Shown here: positions 20,415-32,271 of the stretch, in pieces
Layout of the letters: every line of letters begins with the position of its first letter
Position numbering within the stretch: position 1 is the first letter of the stretch
DNA from: Chimonanthus salicifolius
Lineage: Eukaryota > Streptophyta > Magnoliopsida > Laurales > Calycanthaceae
Assembly: GCA_013350335.1 (NCBI GenBank)
Contig: CM023539.1
Span: 27,397,043 to 27,461,042 of the forward strand
Length of the DNA: 64,000 bases
Reading direction: 5' to 3'
The notes under the pieces: model-generated
The model's database searches: none
What the model was told of the DNA's origin: nothing
Seen by the model: the letters and a program-made list of their open reading frames with translations, nothing else
Program-made: the position numbers and the translations under genes

Positions 20415-21060
20415 ATGGGGCTGTTTTGATAATTAATGGGCTGTTTTAAATGGGGGCTTATGACTGTTTTTAATTAGGGGATCATTCATGATAATTATGG
20501 ACCATGGCATGGGTTAAATAGGCTAAGCTTATGAGTCGTAATTGTTAATGGTTCCATGTTGAATTAAAAGGTTTAAAAAGATCCTAATGGAGAACCATAT
20601 GGTAATGGGTAATAGAACCCCACTATGGTGGAATAGTTATGAATGTTGGTTTCAATATGGTTTAAGGTCAATGGCAAAAACTGTAAATACCAGTCGAATG
20701 ATCAATGATGGAAATGATCATAGGGTTGGATGTACGGACACGAACCCCACATGATGTGGATGGGTCTATAATGTGATTAAATAAGTGAATGATGTTATGA
20801 CTTATTGATTGATATATGGATAAGGTACCGGAAGTTGAACGACGAGCGAGTCGTGACCAGGTGAAGCTCAAAAAGGAACGGACACTTAAGCCAAGTTTAA
20901 GTAGGTTTCCTACCTACTTGTAACCATGGTTTTACCCAGTATTTCTTATGATACTCTTGTTTTTAATATATGTGTTTCAAATGATATATTATGCATTAAC
21001 AAATGGCATACAGGCATTGGCATCTCATGCATAGTCATGGGATAATGAATGAAGTTCTAC

Positions 21061-21310
21061 AGTGATGGCTACGATTGTACATGATGGGGGTTGCCCATTG
21101 CATGTACATATTGTATAGAAGAGATGAATGTTGTTGTAATTTACCTTGCCGGTGCAAGGCACGTCAAGTGATGGCTACGATGGTACATGATGGGGGTTGC
21201 TCATTACATGTACATCGCTTATAGAAGAGATGAAGGTGTGTTGTAATTTACCTTGTCGGTGCAAGGCACGTCAAGTGATGGCTATGAAAGTACATGATGG
21301 GGGATGCTCA
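21061..21310 (+). repeat. Tandem repeat, 106-bp unit, about 2.4 copies
   Basis: AGTGATGGCTAYGA starts at 21061, 21167 and 21273. The unit includes 'gtacatgatgggggttgc', 'gtaatttaccttg.cggtgcaaggcacgtca'. Confidence 0.95.
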
Positions 21311-21908
21311 TTGCATGTGCATATTTCATAGCATTGTTTTACCTGTTTTGATGATCATGTATTATGATATGTATATGCATGTTTTATATGCTAACATATG
21401 GTAGCCTTGATTCGGGAACCTACTGGGCGCGTTGATCTAACGCCCTAATTCTATCCTCAGAGGAGATTGCAGGTACAAGCAAGGGGAAAGGAAAGGTCAT
21501 TGACCGAGAGGGGAGCTGAGCCTAAGTGCTTTAATGATGGATTTGGATTACGTTATATTACTGTCTTTGAATACTATTGTTGGACATGTAATAATTCGTT
21601 ATTTGCTATGGTTTGATTAGGATAATAACCTATGGATGGTTGATCTATGTTATTTAATATTTAAGACTGTTACTTGCTATCTCATCTTTCTATTCCGCAA
21701 TTATCTAGATTATTCCGCATGTTGATGTTAGTTCCATGTGTGATTCACTATCATGGTCTATTCCATGTACACATGGGTGGCCAGTTAAGGTTCAGACTTG
21801 GGTAGTCTGAACTTAACTCGCGTCGTGACGCCGCCCGCTCTCTTCCGATGTTTATTTAAAAAAAAAAAAATTAGACTCTGAAATTCTCGGAAAGGGCGGG
21901 GCGTTACA

Positions 21909-22785
21909 TAATCAATGGTTGATTGAATCTCTAAATGATTTGCTACAATAGAGAGATTAGAGAGAGTGTATAGGCCTCAGATATTTTCATCTGGGTTTTT
22001 CAAATTCAAAAGCTCTAACTCTCAAAAATTCAGAGCTTAAGTAAGCAAATCCAAATTTTACAAAACTGAACTTTACTTATGGGTTGACCAGACCGATGGG
22101 TCGGTGAGTTCAATCAAAACCCAGATCGACACATCGGTACAATCGATAGGTCGGTCATGTTACTCTCGATGGGTCGATGACCACGATTGTACCTGTTTGA
22201 GAGTAACCCGAAAATACAGAGTTCTAATCAACCAGAACTCTAACAACCCAGGTCAACATGTCGTGCGCACCGATGGGTCGGTCCTGTTCTCATCGATGGG
22301 TTGGTGTAAACAATACTATCGATCTGGGAGCAACCTAGTTAGACAGTATTTTCCAACCAGCACTTTGGTCTTTCCGGTCGATGTATTGATGACCTCGATG
22401 GGTCTGTCCTGTCTCACCAATGGGTCTATAGAATCGATGTATTGACCTCAAAGTATATCAGATGTACATATTTAAGTTCATCTGGTTCTTTGATTGTAAT
22501 GAGTGCACTTAGGCTACACTATGTTTTTACCAACACATTCACTAAGCTTAGGCAAAGTCCACTCAAGGGTGTGGTTCGATCCTAAGGTCTTCTATGGTCA
22601 ATTTACCTGAGGTGATTGCCATACACATGGTGATGCCTTTGAATCTTCACTTGATCTTCCAATGCTCGCCCGCTTGATCCAAGCTTTACCAACACTTGAT
22701 TCTTGATTCATTGAATTCATTCTTCCAAGGCCACACAAGTCACGAAATTGACAAATAGGTGACTCGGCAAGCCGAGGCACTAACA
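21909..22785 (-). mobile_element. Sirevirus 3' LTR (element C, minus), main piece
   Basis: It resumes the LTR after TAATC and ends GCAAGCCGAGGCACTAACA at 22785, the complement of the LTR start TGTTAGTGCCTCGG. The polypurine tract of the element follows, so this is a 3' LTR. The word array CGATGGGTCGGT lies at 22090-22440. Confidence 0.85.
22090..22440. repeat. Palindromic-word array ACCGATGGGTCGGT
   Basis: ACCGA/TCGGT arms: gaccgatgggtcggtg, caccgatgggtcggtc, ctcgatgggtcgatg, atcgataggtcggtc. A 113-codon frame across it (22104-22445) is a by-product. Confidence 0.75.
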
Positions 22786-23282
22786 ATCTCCCCCTTTGTC
22801 AATTCATGAAAAAAACCTAGAAGCTAATGAATAAGATTCTAAGAAATATCCCAATCCATTCCAACTCATTTGAATAAAAGATACAACAATTACAAGTTTA
22901 CATTCAAATGACTAATCCTATGACTCTAAGTTGCTTCCAAGAGCTTCTTCATCTTGCTCCCCCACAAGGGGTGCCTGCAATGATATACATGCATACAAAT
23001 AGCAAGACACTAGGTGAAAGCACAATGTCTCCCCCTCAAACCTTAGTCCATGAAGCACATAGTGCTCCCCCACAACACATGAGCTATTACACATAAAAAG
23101 ATCTTCTCTTCCCCCTAATTCATTTTCCAAGCTTATTCTAAGCTTCTAAAATTTCTCCCCTTTTTGTCATAAATTGACAAAGGATCCGAAGCACAAAGAG
23201 ATATTCAAAGTAAAGTGCTTCAACAAGTCCCAATTTTTGGACTAGATAGGGTGAGGAGAGATAGGGCACCAAGCATATGATC
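22786..23282 (-). mobile_element. Sirevirus element C 3' internal region with serial polypurine tracts
   Basis: Complement purine runs: ATCTCCCCCTTTG next to the LTR, then CTCCCCCTC (about 23029), CTCCCCCAC (about 23065), CTTCCCCCT (about 23107) and CTCCCCTTTTT (about 23155, followed by 'gtcataaattgacaaagg'). This mirrors 14640-14945. No pol survives here. The sequence switches to a Tekay LTR near 23283. Confidence 0.75.
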
Positions 23283-25021
23283 ACATAATATTCAGTCAGC
23301 TAAAACTACAACCAGATACTGTATTAAATTGACCCGTAAACTTTCAGCAGTGATTTAGTCGGCTGACTTTGGGTCAAATCCTATGTGTTCTCGGTTAGTA
23401 CGCATTCAGTCAACTGAATCACAAATTCAGTCAGCTGACTTTGGATTTGATCATTTGTGTATTTGGCCAGTATAAATTCAGTCGGCTAAAATACCAACAA
23501 ATCGTTTACGTGTTTGGTAAGTATACCTTCAGTCGACTGAATCATAAGATTCAGTTGGCTGAAACACACCAGATCACTTACTTGTTTGGTACGTATACGT
23601 TCAGTCGACTAAATCTTGAAATACCAATAGACCCCATCTGTGTTTAGCCAATGAACTTTCAGTTGATTGAATCATAAGATTCAGTTGACTGAATCATAAG
23701 ATTCAGTTGACTGAATCATAAGATTCAGTCGGCTGAAATACCCAGTGCAAGTTCAGTCAACTGAATCCTGAGATTCAATCGACTGACTTTTTGTCAACTT
23801 TCTCTGTTTGCATGCATGGTTAGGCCTTTCTTCTTGAAATCCACTCCTAACATTATTTAAACATGGATTTCATCTTCCATACTTCTTTTAGTGAATTTAC
23901 TCTACCCACTAGCCAAGGCTAAGGTCTTTTCCATAATTCTTTCAATTCTTGATATCATAGCATGGATTCGAGTATCACCTTATGGTTGTTTTGTTTCAAC
24001 CCATAACCATCCCTTGGATGGATTTCCAACTTCATGGCCTTAACACAATTTGGCCATCCGTTCCAACCAATCATGGAACCCATGGGTTCGGCCACACCAT
24101 GGCCAAACCTATGGTTTCCTTGAAATCAGTCCTATGTTACTAAGTCTTAAACATACCTTATTTTCGTCTCGTTATTTTCTTTTTATTCTGTCTTTTCTTC
24201 CTTAATCCTTCTTCTTCTTTCTTTGCTCTTCCAAGTGTCCAAGTATCGAGGTAGAGGTGGGAGAGAGAGAGAAGAGGAGAGGAGGGAAACTCTTGTGTGC
24301 AAAAGGAGGAGTCGGCCAAGGGATGTGAGCAGCCCCCTTGGTTTGTGTTTTTATGTAAACACCTTAGACTCTTAACTCTCCCTCATTATGGTTTGTCTAA
24401 CCAATTTGTCCCTTGGCTTAACCAAGGAGACCCTTGGCTTAAACCAAACAGACCTTTGGTTTCATGCCTCTTAAGATGAAAACTCTTCATCTTCTCAACT
24501 CAAGCCACAACTTAATTCACTTGAACTCACTGTGGTTGACCAAGTCAACCATGACATGGCCGGCCATGCATGTGGTGACTTGGCACTTGGGTCCCATCTT
24601 GGCCATGTCACTTGATGATGTGGGACCTTGCTTAATTGGCTTCCATGTGATGACATGCATGCCACATGGCAATACCACATCACTCACATGCCACCTCACT
24701 TGAGGAGGTGGATTTTAATACATTAAATACATTGATTATCCAATTCAAATAATTTAATTAAACTTACCCAATTACTTTAAAATTAAGCTCATCTATGACC
24801 CATTGGGTCTTAATTGGGTAATTGACCCATTTACTTTAAACATACCCAATTACTTTAAAATCAAGCTCACCCAAAATCTATTAGGTCATAATTGGGTAAT
24901 TGATCCATTTCTTGCCCATCTAATGTCAATTTCCACTTTTTAAATCTCAAATTCCATTAATTCGCAATTCAAATGGACTATTCCAATGTATTCATAAGTA
25001 AGGAAAATTTGGGGTATTACA
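23283..25021 (-). mobile_element. 3' LTR of Tekay element I, truncated
   Basis: It ends GGGGTATTACA at 25021, the complement of the LTR start TGTAATACCCC, beside a polypurine tract. 23283-24165 is a direct repeat of about 30860-31782 in the 5' LTR. The LTR's own 3' ~1.5 kb is missing at the left. It contains a TTCAGTCGACTGAA array (23290-23790) and a weak hairpin 'ggttcggccacaccatggcc' (about 24084). Short frames at 24297-24703 have no recognisable product. Confidence 0.85.
23290..23790. repeat. Palindromic-word array TTCAGTCGACTGAA
   Basis: A perfect 14-bp palindrome and close variants (TCAGTCGGCTGA, TCAGTTGACTGAA, TCAATCGACTGA) recur every 20-60 bp, often paired as 'gactgaatcataagattcagtc', a larger hairpin. 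Confidence 0.95.
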
Positions 25022-25037
25022 ATATTACCCTTTTTTT
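25022..25037 (-). other. Polypurine tract of Tekay element I
   Basis: Complement of AAAAAAAGGGTAATAT immediately before the LTR start. It is preceded by 'ttttcgggacgaaaatttc', the usual 3' end of Tekay elements; the same phrase is at 63282-63300. Confidence 0.8.
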
Positions 25038-25059
25038 GAAATTTTCGTCCCGAAAATCG

Positions 25060-26646
25060 AGCGAAGTAAGATTTCAAACAAATTATACAAATAGCTCAGG
25101 ATGAGCTGCTCTCATTTCTGACTCAAGTTCCCAAGTGGCTTCCTCATTACCGTGTCGGTCCCATACCACCTTTGACGAACGAAATTGCTCGATTCCGTAA
25201 CACCCTTTGTTCTGTCCCAGTCACTCCGACAGGCCTTTCGACGTAAGATATGTCGCTTTGCACTTCTATATCTTGTACATTCAACATGTGCGATGGATCA
25301 AGGTTGTACTTCCTTAGCATGGAAACATGGAATACATCATGCAATCCTGACAACTATGGAGGGAGTATCAAACTATAGGCCACTTCTCCCACCTTCTCAT
25401 GGATTGGAAACGGTCCCACAAATCTGGTGACAACTTTCCTTTCTTTCCAAACCTCATGTGTCCTTTTCGTGGCAAGACCTTCAAAAACACTAGGTCTCCC
25501 ACTTCAAACTCAAGGGATCTTCTTCTCTTGTCAGCGTAGTTCTTCTGACGACTTTATACCGTGAGCAGATGTTGTCGTATCACCTTGATCTATTCAACGG
25601 TCTCTGCAACCAGATTAGGTCCAATAAAAGCAGGCTCACCAGCCTCTGTCCAACTCACTGGAGATCTGCAAGGTCTACCATACAATGCCTCAAATGGAGT
25701 CATCTTGAGGCTTGCTTGATAACTATTGTTGTATGAGAACTCGACCAGTGGTAGGTGATCTATCCAACCACCCTTGAAGTCTAACATGTAGGCTCTCAGC
25801 ATATCCTCCAATGCTTGTATTGTTTATTCCGACTGACAGTCGGTCTGTGGATGAAAAGTTGTGTTGATTAACATCATTGTCCCCATAGCCGACTGCATGC
25901 TCTGCCACACCCTACCAGTGTATCGTCCATCTCTGTCGAATGCAATAGTCTTGGGTATACCATGTAGCCTGATGATGTCTTTGATATACCGTCGTCCCAA
26001 AGTCTCAAATGAGTCTGTCATTTTGATAAGAAGAAAATGTGCAGACTTGGTCAGACAGTCCACTACTACCCAGATTGCATCGTTACCCTTTGAAGACCTC
26101 GGCAGTCACAAAGTCCATGGAAATGTGTTCCCATTTCCATTCGGGCACAGGTAAGGGTTTGAGCAGTCCTGGTGGCTTCTGATGTTCTGTCTGGACTTGC
26201 TGACAAGTAAAACAATGAGAGACAAATTCAGCCACGTCTCTTTTAAGTCCATGCCACCAATAATGCCTTTTTAGATCATGATACATTTTGGTCCTACCCG
26301 AATGAATAGAGAGTTTTGATTGATGAGCTTCTGTCAACAATTCTCTTCTGCAGCCTTAAGGTACGTATGTCCTGCCTCGGAATAAGAGACCTTGTCCAGG
26401 TCGTAATTCCCATTCAGGTATGACCTCTCCAGTCGACATCTTGGCCCAAATTTCGGCCACTTTAGGATTTGTCTGCTGCTCTTGTTCAATCTTGCAAATC
26501 ATACTGGACCGTACCATAAGATTATACATGCTCCCACAATCTTTGATGTACAAATTGAACTCTCGGATGGTCGTCAGCATTTCCCATTCTTTCATAATCA
26601 GACTGGCCATAGTTGCATGTGAAATGCGACTAAGGGCATCTGCCAC
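25060..26646 (-). pseudogene. pol: Tekay integrase with chromodomain, broken
   Basis: In order on the minus strand: end of RNase H (MADALSR), linker, zinc-binding H2C2 domain (HQSKLSIHSGRTKMYHDLKR, then CFTCQQ), and integrase core with the first Asp in VVVDCLTKSAHF, the second in AFDRDGRYT and the Glu in HPQTDCQSE. A stop follows directly. Next come LPLVEFSYNNSYQ and ALYGRPCRSP, then the C-terminal DVFHVSMLRKYNLDPSH motif. After a frameshift near 25165, a chromodomain tail (W..HGNEEATWELESEMR) is seen at about 25085-25160. Chromodomains of this kind bind modified histones and guide insertion. Several stops and frameshifts make it non-functional. Confidence 0.9.
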
Positions 26647-26649
26647 TTT

Positions 26650-27240
26650 GTTCTCCTTGCCAGGATAATATCGTAGGGCAAATTCATAATCTTGCAGATA
26701 TTCCGTCCATCTGCGCTATTTCAAAATTGAGTTCCTTTTGATCGAATAGATACTTTAAGCTCTTATAGTCTGAAAATACTTCAAATTTCTCACCATATAA
26801 ATAGTGTCTCCAGCTTTTGAGAGCGAAGACCACTGCAGCTAACTCCAGATCATGAGTGGGATAGTTGCGTTCATGGATTTTCAGTTTCCTTGAACCATAT
26901 GCCATTACATGATGACTTTGAGAGAGAGAGTATCCAAGTCCTTCTCCTGAAGCATCACAATATACTTCGTAACCCTTGCCTCTCTCCAGCAAAATCAGGA
27001 TGAGAGCAGTGATAAACTTCTGCTTCAGATCCTCAAAGCTTCGATTGCACACATCCGACCATTCAAATTTGACTCCTTTCTGAGTTAGTTGGGTGAGTGG
27101 AGCCGCATTCTAGGAGAAGTCCATAATAAATTTCCGATAGTAGCCAGCCAGTCCCAAAAAACTGTGGATTTCAGTCACATTCTTCGGAGCTTTTCAATCT
27201 CTAACGCTGCTACTTTAGCTGGGTCCACGGCTTTTCCTTA
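26650..27240 (-). pseudogene. pol: Tekay RNase H region; reverse transcriptase core deleted
   Basis: Read on the minus strand, the frame goes from VDPAKVAAL (end of RT), over stops, to [23 protein letters not shown] (catalytic Asp), [24 protein letters not shown] (Glu) and [17 protein letters not shown] (Asp). The fingers-palm part of RT that should precede VDPAKV is absent. Protease-linker sequence (VFPTELPG and a stop) at about 27240 joins straight to KAVDPAKV, so roughly 200 residues including the YxDD motif are gone. Confidence 0.85.
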
Positions 27241-28287
27241 GCCAGGGAGTTCAGTTGGAAATACCTTTGCATAGTCCTTCACTAAAGCTGGTACTTCTTT
27301 CATCGGCGCCTTGTCTAGTTTGATGCTGTTTAGTACGAGATGGTTCATTTCTTCATGTAACCTCCTGGTCATAGGAACACTCTGTCTGTTGGCATGCACA
27401 ATAAACTATTTTCCCTCGGGTGACAAAAATATCACTCTGCCAAGGTGATAGTCAATGCCGGCCTGGAAGGTAGTCAACCAGTCCATGCCAAATATGATGT
27501 CGTATTCGGTCATCTCGAGTACCAGATAGTTGAATTTAAATTGGAACTCAGCAAGTTCAGTATCTATAGAGGTGCAGATTAGACCCAGTGATGTGTCTCC
27601 AACAGGGGATACAGTAGTAAGTGCAGTGGATAGTTGTTGTACCAAGATACCAGTAGCAGATATGAAGGTAGCAGATATAAAGGAGTGGGATGCCCTTGAA
27701 TCAAATAATGCAATAGCATACGAACTACCAACTACTGTCATACTTTGGATCACTGAGTGGTCCACCTTCTTTGGAGGAGGAACTAAGGTATATAGTCGTC
27801 CAAATACTGTCGGAATGGGTGGCCCTCCTATCTGATTATGTGCCCTGGTTGCTTGCGACTGAGCTGGCTGGGCTGGAGGAAGGAAAGAACCCCTAGAGTA
27901 AAAAGGTCTATTGTTCTGTAGACACTCCCTCTTCATATGGCCCTGCTGGCCACACTGATAACAGGTGATAACACCTCGAGGAGCCTGAGAGACTGGTCCC
28001 GATGTGGAGGGCTGACTGGGATGAAAACCACCAATAAAAACAGTAGACGTTGAGGGTCTCCCAAAGTTGGGTCTGAATCTCTTGTGAGGGTGAAAAGTAC
28101 TTCCCCCGCTCTGACCTCGTCTGTTGTTCACAAATCTAACTGTCTCCATTAGCTCTTGTTCGGCTATACCGGCTCGACTAACCACTATTGCCAAAGTAGC
28201 TGATTTGAAAATTATGATTTTGGCTCTGATGTTTGGTCGCATGCCTCGCTCAAACTTCTGGGCCTTCTTATATTCATTGTCCACCAT
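27241..28287 (-). pseudogene. gag-pol: Tekay gag C-terminus, zinc knuckle and protease
   Basis: An open 293-codon stretch (27406-28287). Its residues 1-60 continue the retrotransposon gag domain (QKFERGMRPNIR). Residues 109-122 are the CX2CX4HX4C knuckle CYQCGQQGHMKREC, which binds nucleic acid. Residues 180-290 are a retropepsin-like protease with ALFDSRASHSFIS, where the usual DSG active-site glycine is Arg, and the flap-side YDIIFGMDWL. A stop separates it from a short linker (27241-27405) leading to the RT deletion. Confidence 0.9.
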
Positions 28288-28859
28288 GTATAGAGCATAA
28301 CATGGTAGACGAAGGAATTCCTAATAATATTCTACGACAGTCATGGTGCCCTGGACCAAGGCTATGAATGCCTATGTCTAACATTTTTTCTCCTCTTTTG
28401 GAAATTAATGGTCCACAAACATCCCAACAAACTGATCCCAATTTATCTCTGTTCTATCCTCCGCTGGAATCAGCGCTTGTTGATGTTCGATAACCTTCCA
28501 CCATTTCCCGGTATCATTTACCAGTTGTGATGTAGCCAGCAATATTCTGTCCTAGTCATCAGTGATCTTAAGCAGCTTCAAAATCTTTGTAATATTCTCG
28601 ATCCAGTTCTTCGCTCCTGTGGCTCCCTCCTTCCCTTTGAAATAAGGGGGACGCTATTGTTGGAAATCTCTGACCATGGTTCGGTCCTGAGATTCATTGA
28701 GGTTATGCCTCCATTGCCGTTCTGGTGTTGCTGTAGAAAGGAGGTGACCACTGCCTGTACTAAGCTCTGTAGCTCTGGAGGCACCTCATGAATATTTACA
28801 TTGTCCTGTCCCTCTTCCTGATGTGGGTTTTGTCGGGTATTTATTCTTCTTCGAGGCAT
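28288..28859 (-). pseudogene. gag: Tekay gag N-terminus
   Basis: The start at 28859 gives MPRRRINTRQNPHQEEGQDN, the typical basic start of chromovirus gag. A frameshift near 28640 leads into the capsid domain (residues like GATGAKNWIENI, KWWKVIEHQ, WDQFVGMFVDHYFP). Stops near 28320-28380 break the link to the downstream frame. Confidence 0.85.
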
Positions 28860-29330
28860 TTTTCCTAAGTCATTGAAACATTGGTTGACTTAGTTTGTTA
28901 CTAAGAATTTGTGTTCACATACTGTGAAGTTATCATTGATCATATAATCATAGGGAGGGGAAAGTTTTGTTTACTTCTCCTATATATCATTTGTGTTCCT
29001 TTCTTGGGGGAAATTGCCTAAGTGACATCTTATATTTCTTTTTTTGAGGAGATTTTCTAAGTATCACATGATGTTTCTTATTCGGGGGAGGAACTACCTA
29101 TTTCGTTTGTTTGATAAATCTACATTTATAGTGATTGTCCTTCCCTTGCTGTTGTTTTCTCATCAAATGTAGTTCTCAGATTGAATGCTTACAGTCTGAT
29201 CTCATCAAAGTACATTAATCCGGCTCCTGTGCAGCAGACTTCGAAGAGTCGGTCAGTTGGGATTCTTATCTGTCAGTGAGACAAGATACTGTATTAATCT
29301 TACTTTACGAGATTCAACACTTCTGATTTC
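28860..29330 (-). other. Leader between primer-binding site and gag of Tekay I
   Basis: 470 bp of untranslated leader with repeated 'cttgggggaaatt/attcgggggaggaa'-type phrases. No open frame. It lies between the primer-binding site and the gag start, as expected. Confidence 0.7.
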
Positions 29331-29342
29331 TCTCTGATACCA
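29331..29342 (-). other. Primer-binding site (initiator Met-tRNA) of Tekay I
   Basis: TCTCTGATACCA is the complement of TGGTATCAGAGA, two bases from the LTR end at 29345. Confidence 0.9.
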
Positions 29343-29344
29343 AT

Positions 29345-31782
29345 TGTAACGCCCTGCCTTTTCCCACCTTCACAAAATTCAGAGTATATATATATATATT
29401 TTTCCTTTTTCATAAATGAGTGAGAGAGAGCGAGTCGTCACGATGCGAGACAAGTCCGAGTTTCCAAAATCCGACCCTTAACTGGCCACCATTACGTATG
29501 CATGGACTAAATCCATTCAAACATTTCACACGCTTGTGGAATTATTTATATGAATAAGATACTATTCATATACTTAACATTATTATGCAATGAAAGCCAA
29601 TCACCATATACTTAAAATGAAACTTAAATATTATCAAATCATAGCAAATAAGTCTAAGTTATTACAATCCAAAATATATTTCTCCCAATAGATCATTGAA
29701 ATTAAAACTGATTAAAATTTAAACATAATTCTTCCCAAGCTTCTATGCTTGACTCCCTAAGCTTCTATGCTTGACTCCCTTCCGGTCCATCGCCCTTTTC
29801 ATTACCATTCCCTGTTCCATCATCTATAGGGTAGAAGTAGGGCATTAGACAACAAGCCTAGTAGATATTCCAAGTAGGGTTATGGTACACATAGGAATAA
29901 TATAAATGAAGGTAGATATCTCATATCATATTTGGAAAACATCTCATAAGCAGTAAAAACAATGCATGATGTCCATATCATAATCATGCTTAATTATGTG
30001 TCATGTCATGGGTGTTAATGCCAAATGATCTCTCACCCAATATCCATATCAAATCACATCATAAATAAATATCAATGGTTTCCTTGATAAATCGCCATAT
30101 AAAGGTTTCATTGACCAATTACGTTCGCAGTGTTTTGTGGCGGCACCACTAAGTCACTGTATATCCATCCACAAATTAATCGGGATTACCGATGAGGTGT
30201 GGACTCCTCCCTCTGCGCAGGGTTTCGGGACCTTCCCCGGAGCTCTTTGGCCCAAATTACACAGTACCTATTTTTATCAACCTGGACAAGGCCAAATCTC
30301 AACTGTTCTCATAGTTTCATACAAGCTAGTCTTAAGCCTAAGTCATGTCCGGACCGCTTAGAACTTGGCTTGCTGGTCATATATGCTCCCTCCCATGTCA
30401 TGCATGAGGAAATGTATGAAGTATACCATTTCATTTAAAACATAATATATCATTTAAAAATCAGTTTATAAACATACACAATTTGTATAATCAAAGTAAT
30501 CATCATATTTGAAGTAAAAACCAGTATCATATCATATTCCATTGTGTTCTCAATAAGGTAGGAATCCTACCAATATTAGTACACTATCCTTGCTGTCTTG
30601 TGAAGACAATGTTATCGATCGTGTGAAACGAATAACAACCCCTTTGTGAATCTCTTTACCTTATCAAATTGAATCACATATGTTAATTTGATTTTCCATT
30701 TTAATTTCATCTCTCCTTACATCCTACAAGAGACTCTGGAAGATAATCCAAAAATCTAAATTTACAATTCAATCGACTGAATCTGGGATTCAGTCGACTG
30801 AATCACACCCAGATACCATCTGTGCTCTACCCGCAAACTTTCAATCGACTGAATCATAATATTCAGTCGGCTAAATCTACAACCAGATACTGTATTAACT
30901 TGATCCGTAAACTTTTAGTCGGCTGACTTTGGGTCAAATCCTATGTGTTCTCGGTCAGTACACATTCAGTCAACTGAATCACAAATTCAGTCAGCTGACT
31001 TTGGATCAGATCATTTGTGTGTTCGGCCAGTATAAATTCAGTCGGCTGAAATACCAACAAATCGTTTACGTGTTTGGTAAGTATACCTTCAGTCTACTGA
31101 ATCATAAGATTCAGTTGGTTGAAACACACTAGATCACTTACTTGTTTGGTACGTATATGTTCAATCAACTGAATCAAAGATTCAGTCGACTGAAATACCA
31201 ATAGACCCCAGCTGTGTTTAGCCAGTGAACTTTCAGTCGACTGAATCATAAGATTCAGTCGGCTGAAACACCCATATATCACTTATGTGGTCGGCCAGCA
31301 CACTTTCAGTCGATTGAATCATAAGATTCAATCGGCTGAAATACCCAGATATCCTTTGTTTGCTTTGCCAGCGCAAGTTCAGTCGACTGAATCCTGAGAT
31401 TCAGTCGGCTGACTTTTTGTCAGTTTTCTCTGTTTGCATGCATGGTTAGGCCCTTCTTCTTGAATTCCACTCCTAACATTATTTAAACATGGATTTCATC
31501 TTCCATACTTCTCTTAGTGAATTTACTCTACCCACTAGCCAAGGCTAAGGTCTTTTCCATAATTCTTTCAATTCTTGATATCATAGCATGGATTCGAATA
31601 TCACCTTATGGTTGTTTTGTTTCAACCCATAACCATCCCTTGGATGGATTTCCAACTTCATGGCTTTAATACAATTTGGCCATCTGTTCCAACCAATCAT
31701 GGAACCCATGGGTTCGGCCACACCATGGCCAAACCTATGGTTTCCTTAAAATCATTCCTATGTTACTAAGTCTTAAACATAC
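29345..31782 (-). mobile_element. 5' LTR of Tekay element I, truncated
   Basis: TGTAACGCCCTGCC at 29345 is the complement of the LTR 3' end. The LTR carries 'gagcgagtcgtcacgatgcgag', matching the conserved terminal part at 21812-21835. It breaks at about 31782, where Athila leader sequence begins, so the first ~0.85 kb of the LTR (present in the 3' copy to 25021) is lost. It holds the TTCAGTCGACTGAA array at 30770-31415. Confidence 0.85.
30770..31415. repeat. Palindromic-word array TTCAGTCGACTGAA (5' LTR copy)
   Basis: Same array as 23290-23790 but longer. Typical units are 'agtcgactgaatcataagattcagtcggctg' (shown by its arms AGTCGACTGAAT and ATTCAGTCGGCT around CATAAG), alternating with a 30-40 bp spacer containing 'gtgtt.g.ccag'. 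Confidence 0.95.
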
Positions 31783-32271
31783 CTCATAGACATAGACAAT
31801 CCACTTAGCCCATCATCATCATCCCCATCTACTATTTCATCATCATCTTTTTCTTCACTACCAACATCACCCATGGCAGGGGAGGTTGTGGAGAAAACTC
31901 TCCAAGACTACTTCTCACTAGTCACAGTCAACACTCCATCAAGTATAATCATACCTACAACCAATGTTACCTTTGAACTTAAACCAACACTTTTACATCT
32001 TCTACCATCATTTCATGGTCTTGATAGAGAGGATCTATACCTTCATGTCAAAGAATTCTTAAAGATCTGTTCCACCATTAAATCCAAAGAATCACTGATG
32101 AATATATTCGACTTCGATTATTTCCTTTATCTCTCAAAGAAAAACGAAATCATGGCTAAATTCTTTACCTGCGAATACCATCACCACTTGGGATCAACTA
32201 GTTAATAAATTTTTGAATAAGTTTTGCCTAGTATAAAAAACAAACGCCCTCAAGAGAGAAATGATAAACTT
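31783..32271 (+). pseudogene. gag: Athila gag N-terminal part
   Basis: The first ~90 bp are leader. The ATG at 31873 gives MAGEVVEKTLQDYF; FELKPTLLHLLPSFHGLDRE and HVKEFLKICSTIK match the Athila gag. After a stop at 32203 the frame continues (TTWDQLVNKFLNKF) to ALKREMINF, where a solo LTR has inserted at AACTT. The Athila 5' LTR and primer site are missing. Confidence 0.9.
32267..32271. repeat. Target-site duplication AACTT (32267-32271 and 33930-33934)
   Basis: Exact repeat. Removing the LTR plus one copy restores the gag frame MINF-NQKEGE across the junction. Confidence 0.95.

Larger units (their letters stand above)
18191..21908 (+). mobile_element. Solo Tekay-type gypsy LTR, 3718 bp
   Basis: TGTAACACCCCAAATTC to GGGGCGTTACA with an exact TAATC duplication and no internal region. 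Very long LTRs with TGTAAyrCCCC..rTTACA ends are typical of Tekay/Del chromoviruses, and the chromovirus in this window (25022-29345) has the same ends. It shares a block 'cctactgggcgcg..ctaacgccctaattctatcctc' (about 21418) and the terminal 'cttaactcgcgtcgtgacg' (about 21812) with the LTR at 49152. It carries six hairpins at 19398-20414 and a 106-bp tandem repeat at 21061. Frames of 139 and 88 codons on the minus strand near 18721-19140 are not supported as genes. Confidence 0.95.

Noticed and set aside
23290..23790. Regularly repeated palindromes resembling a CRISPR array
   Set aside because: Spacers are not unique or of constant length, the block is part of both LTRs of a retrotransposon, and the DNA is plant nuclear.
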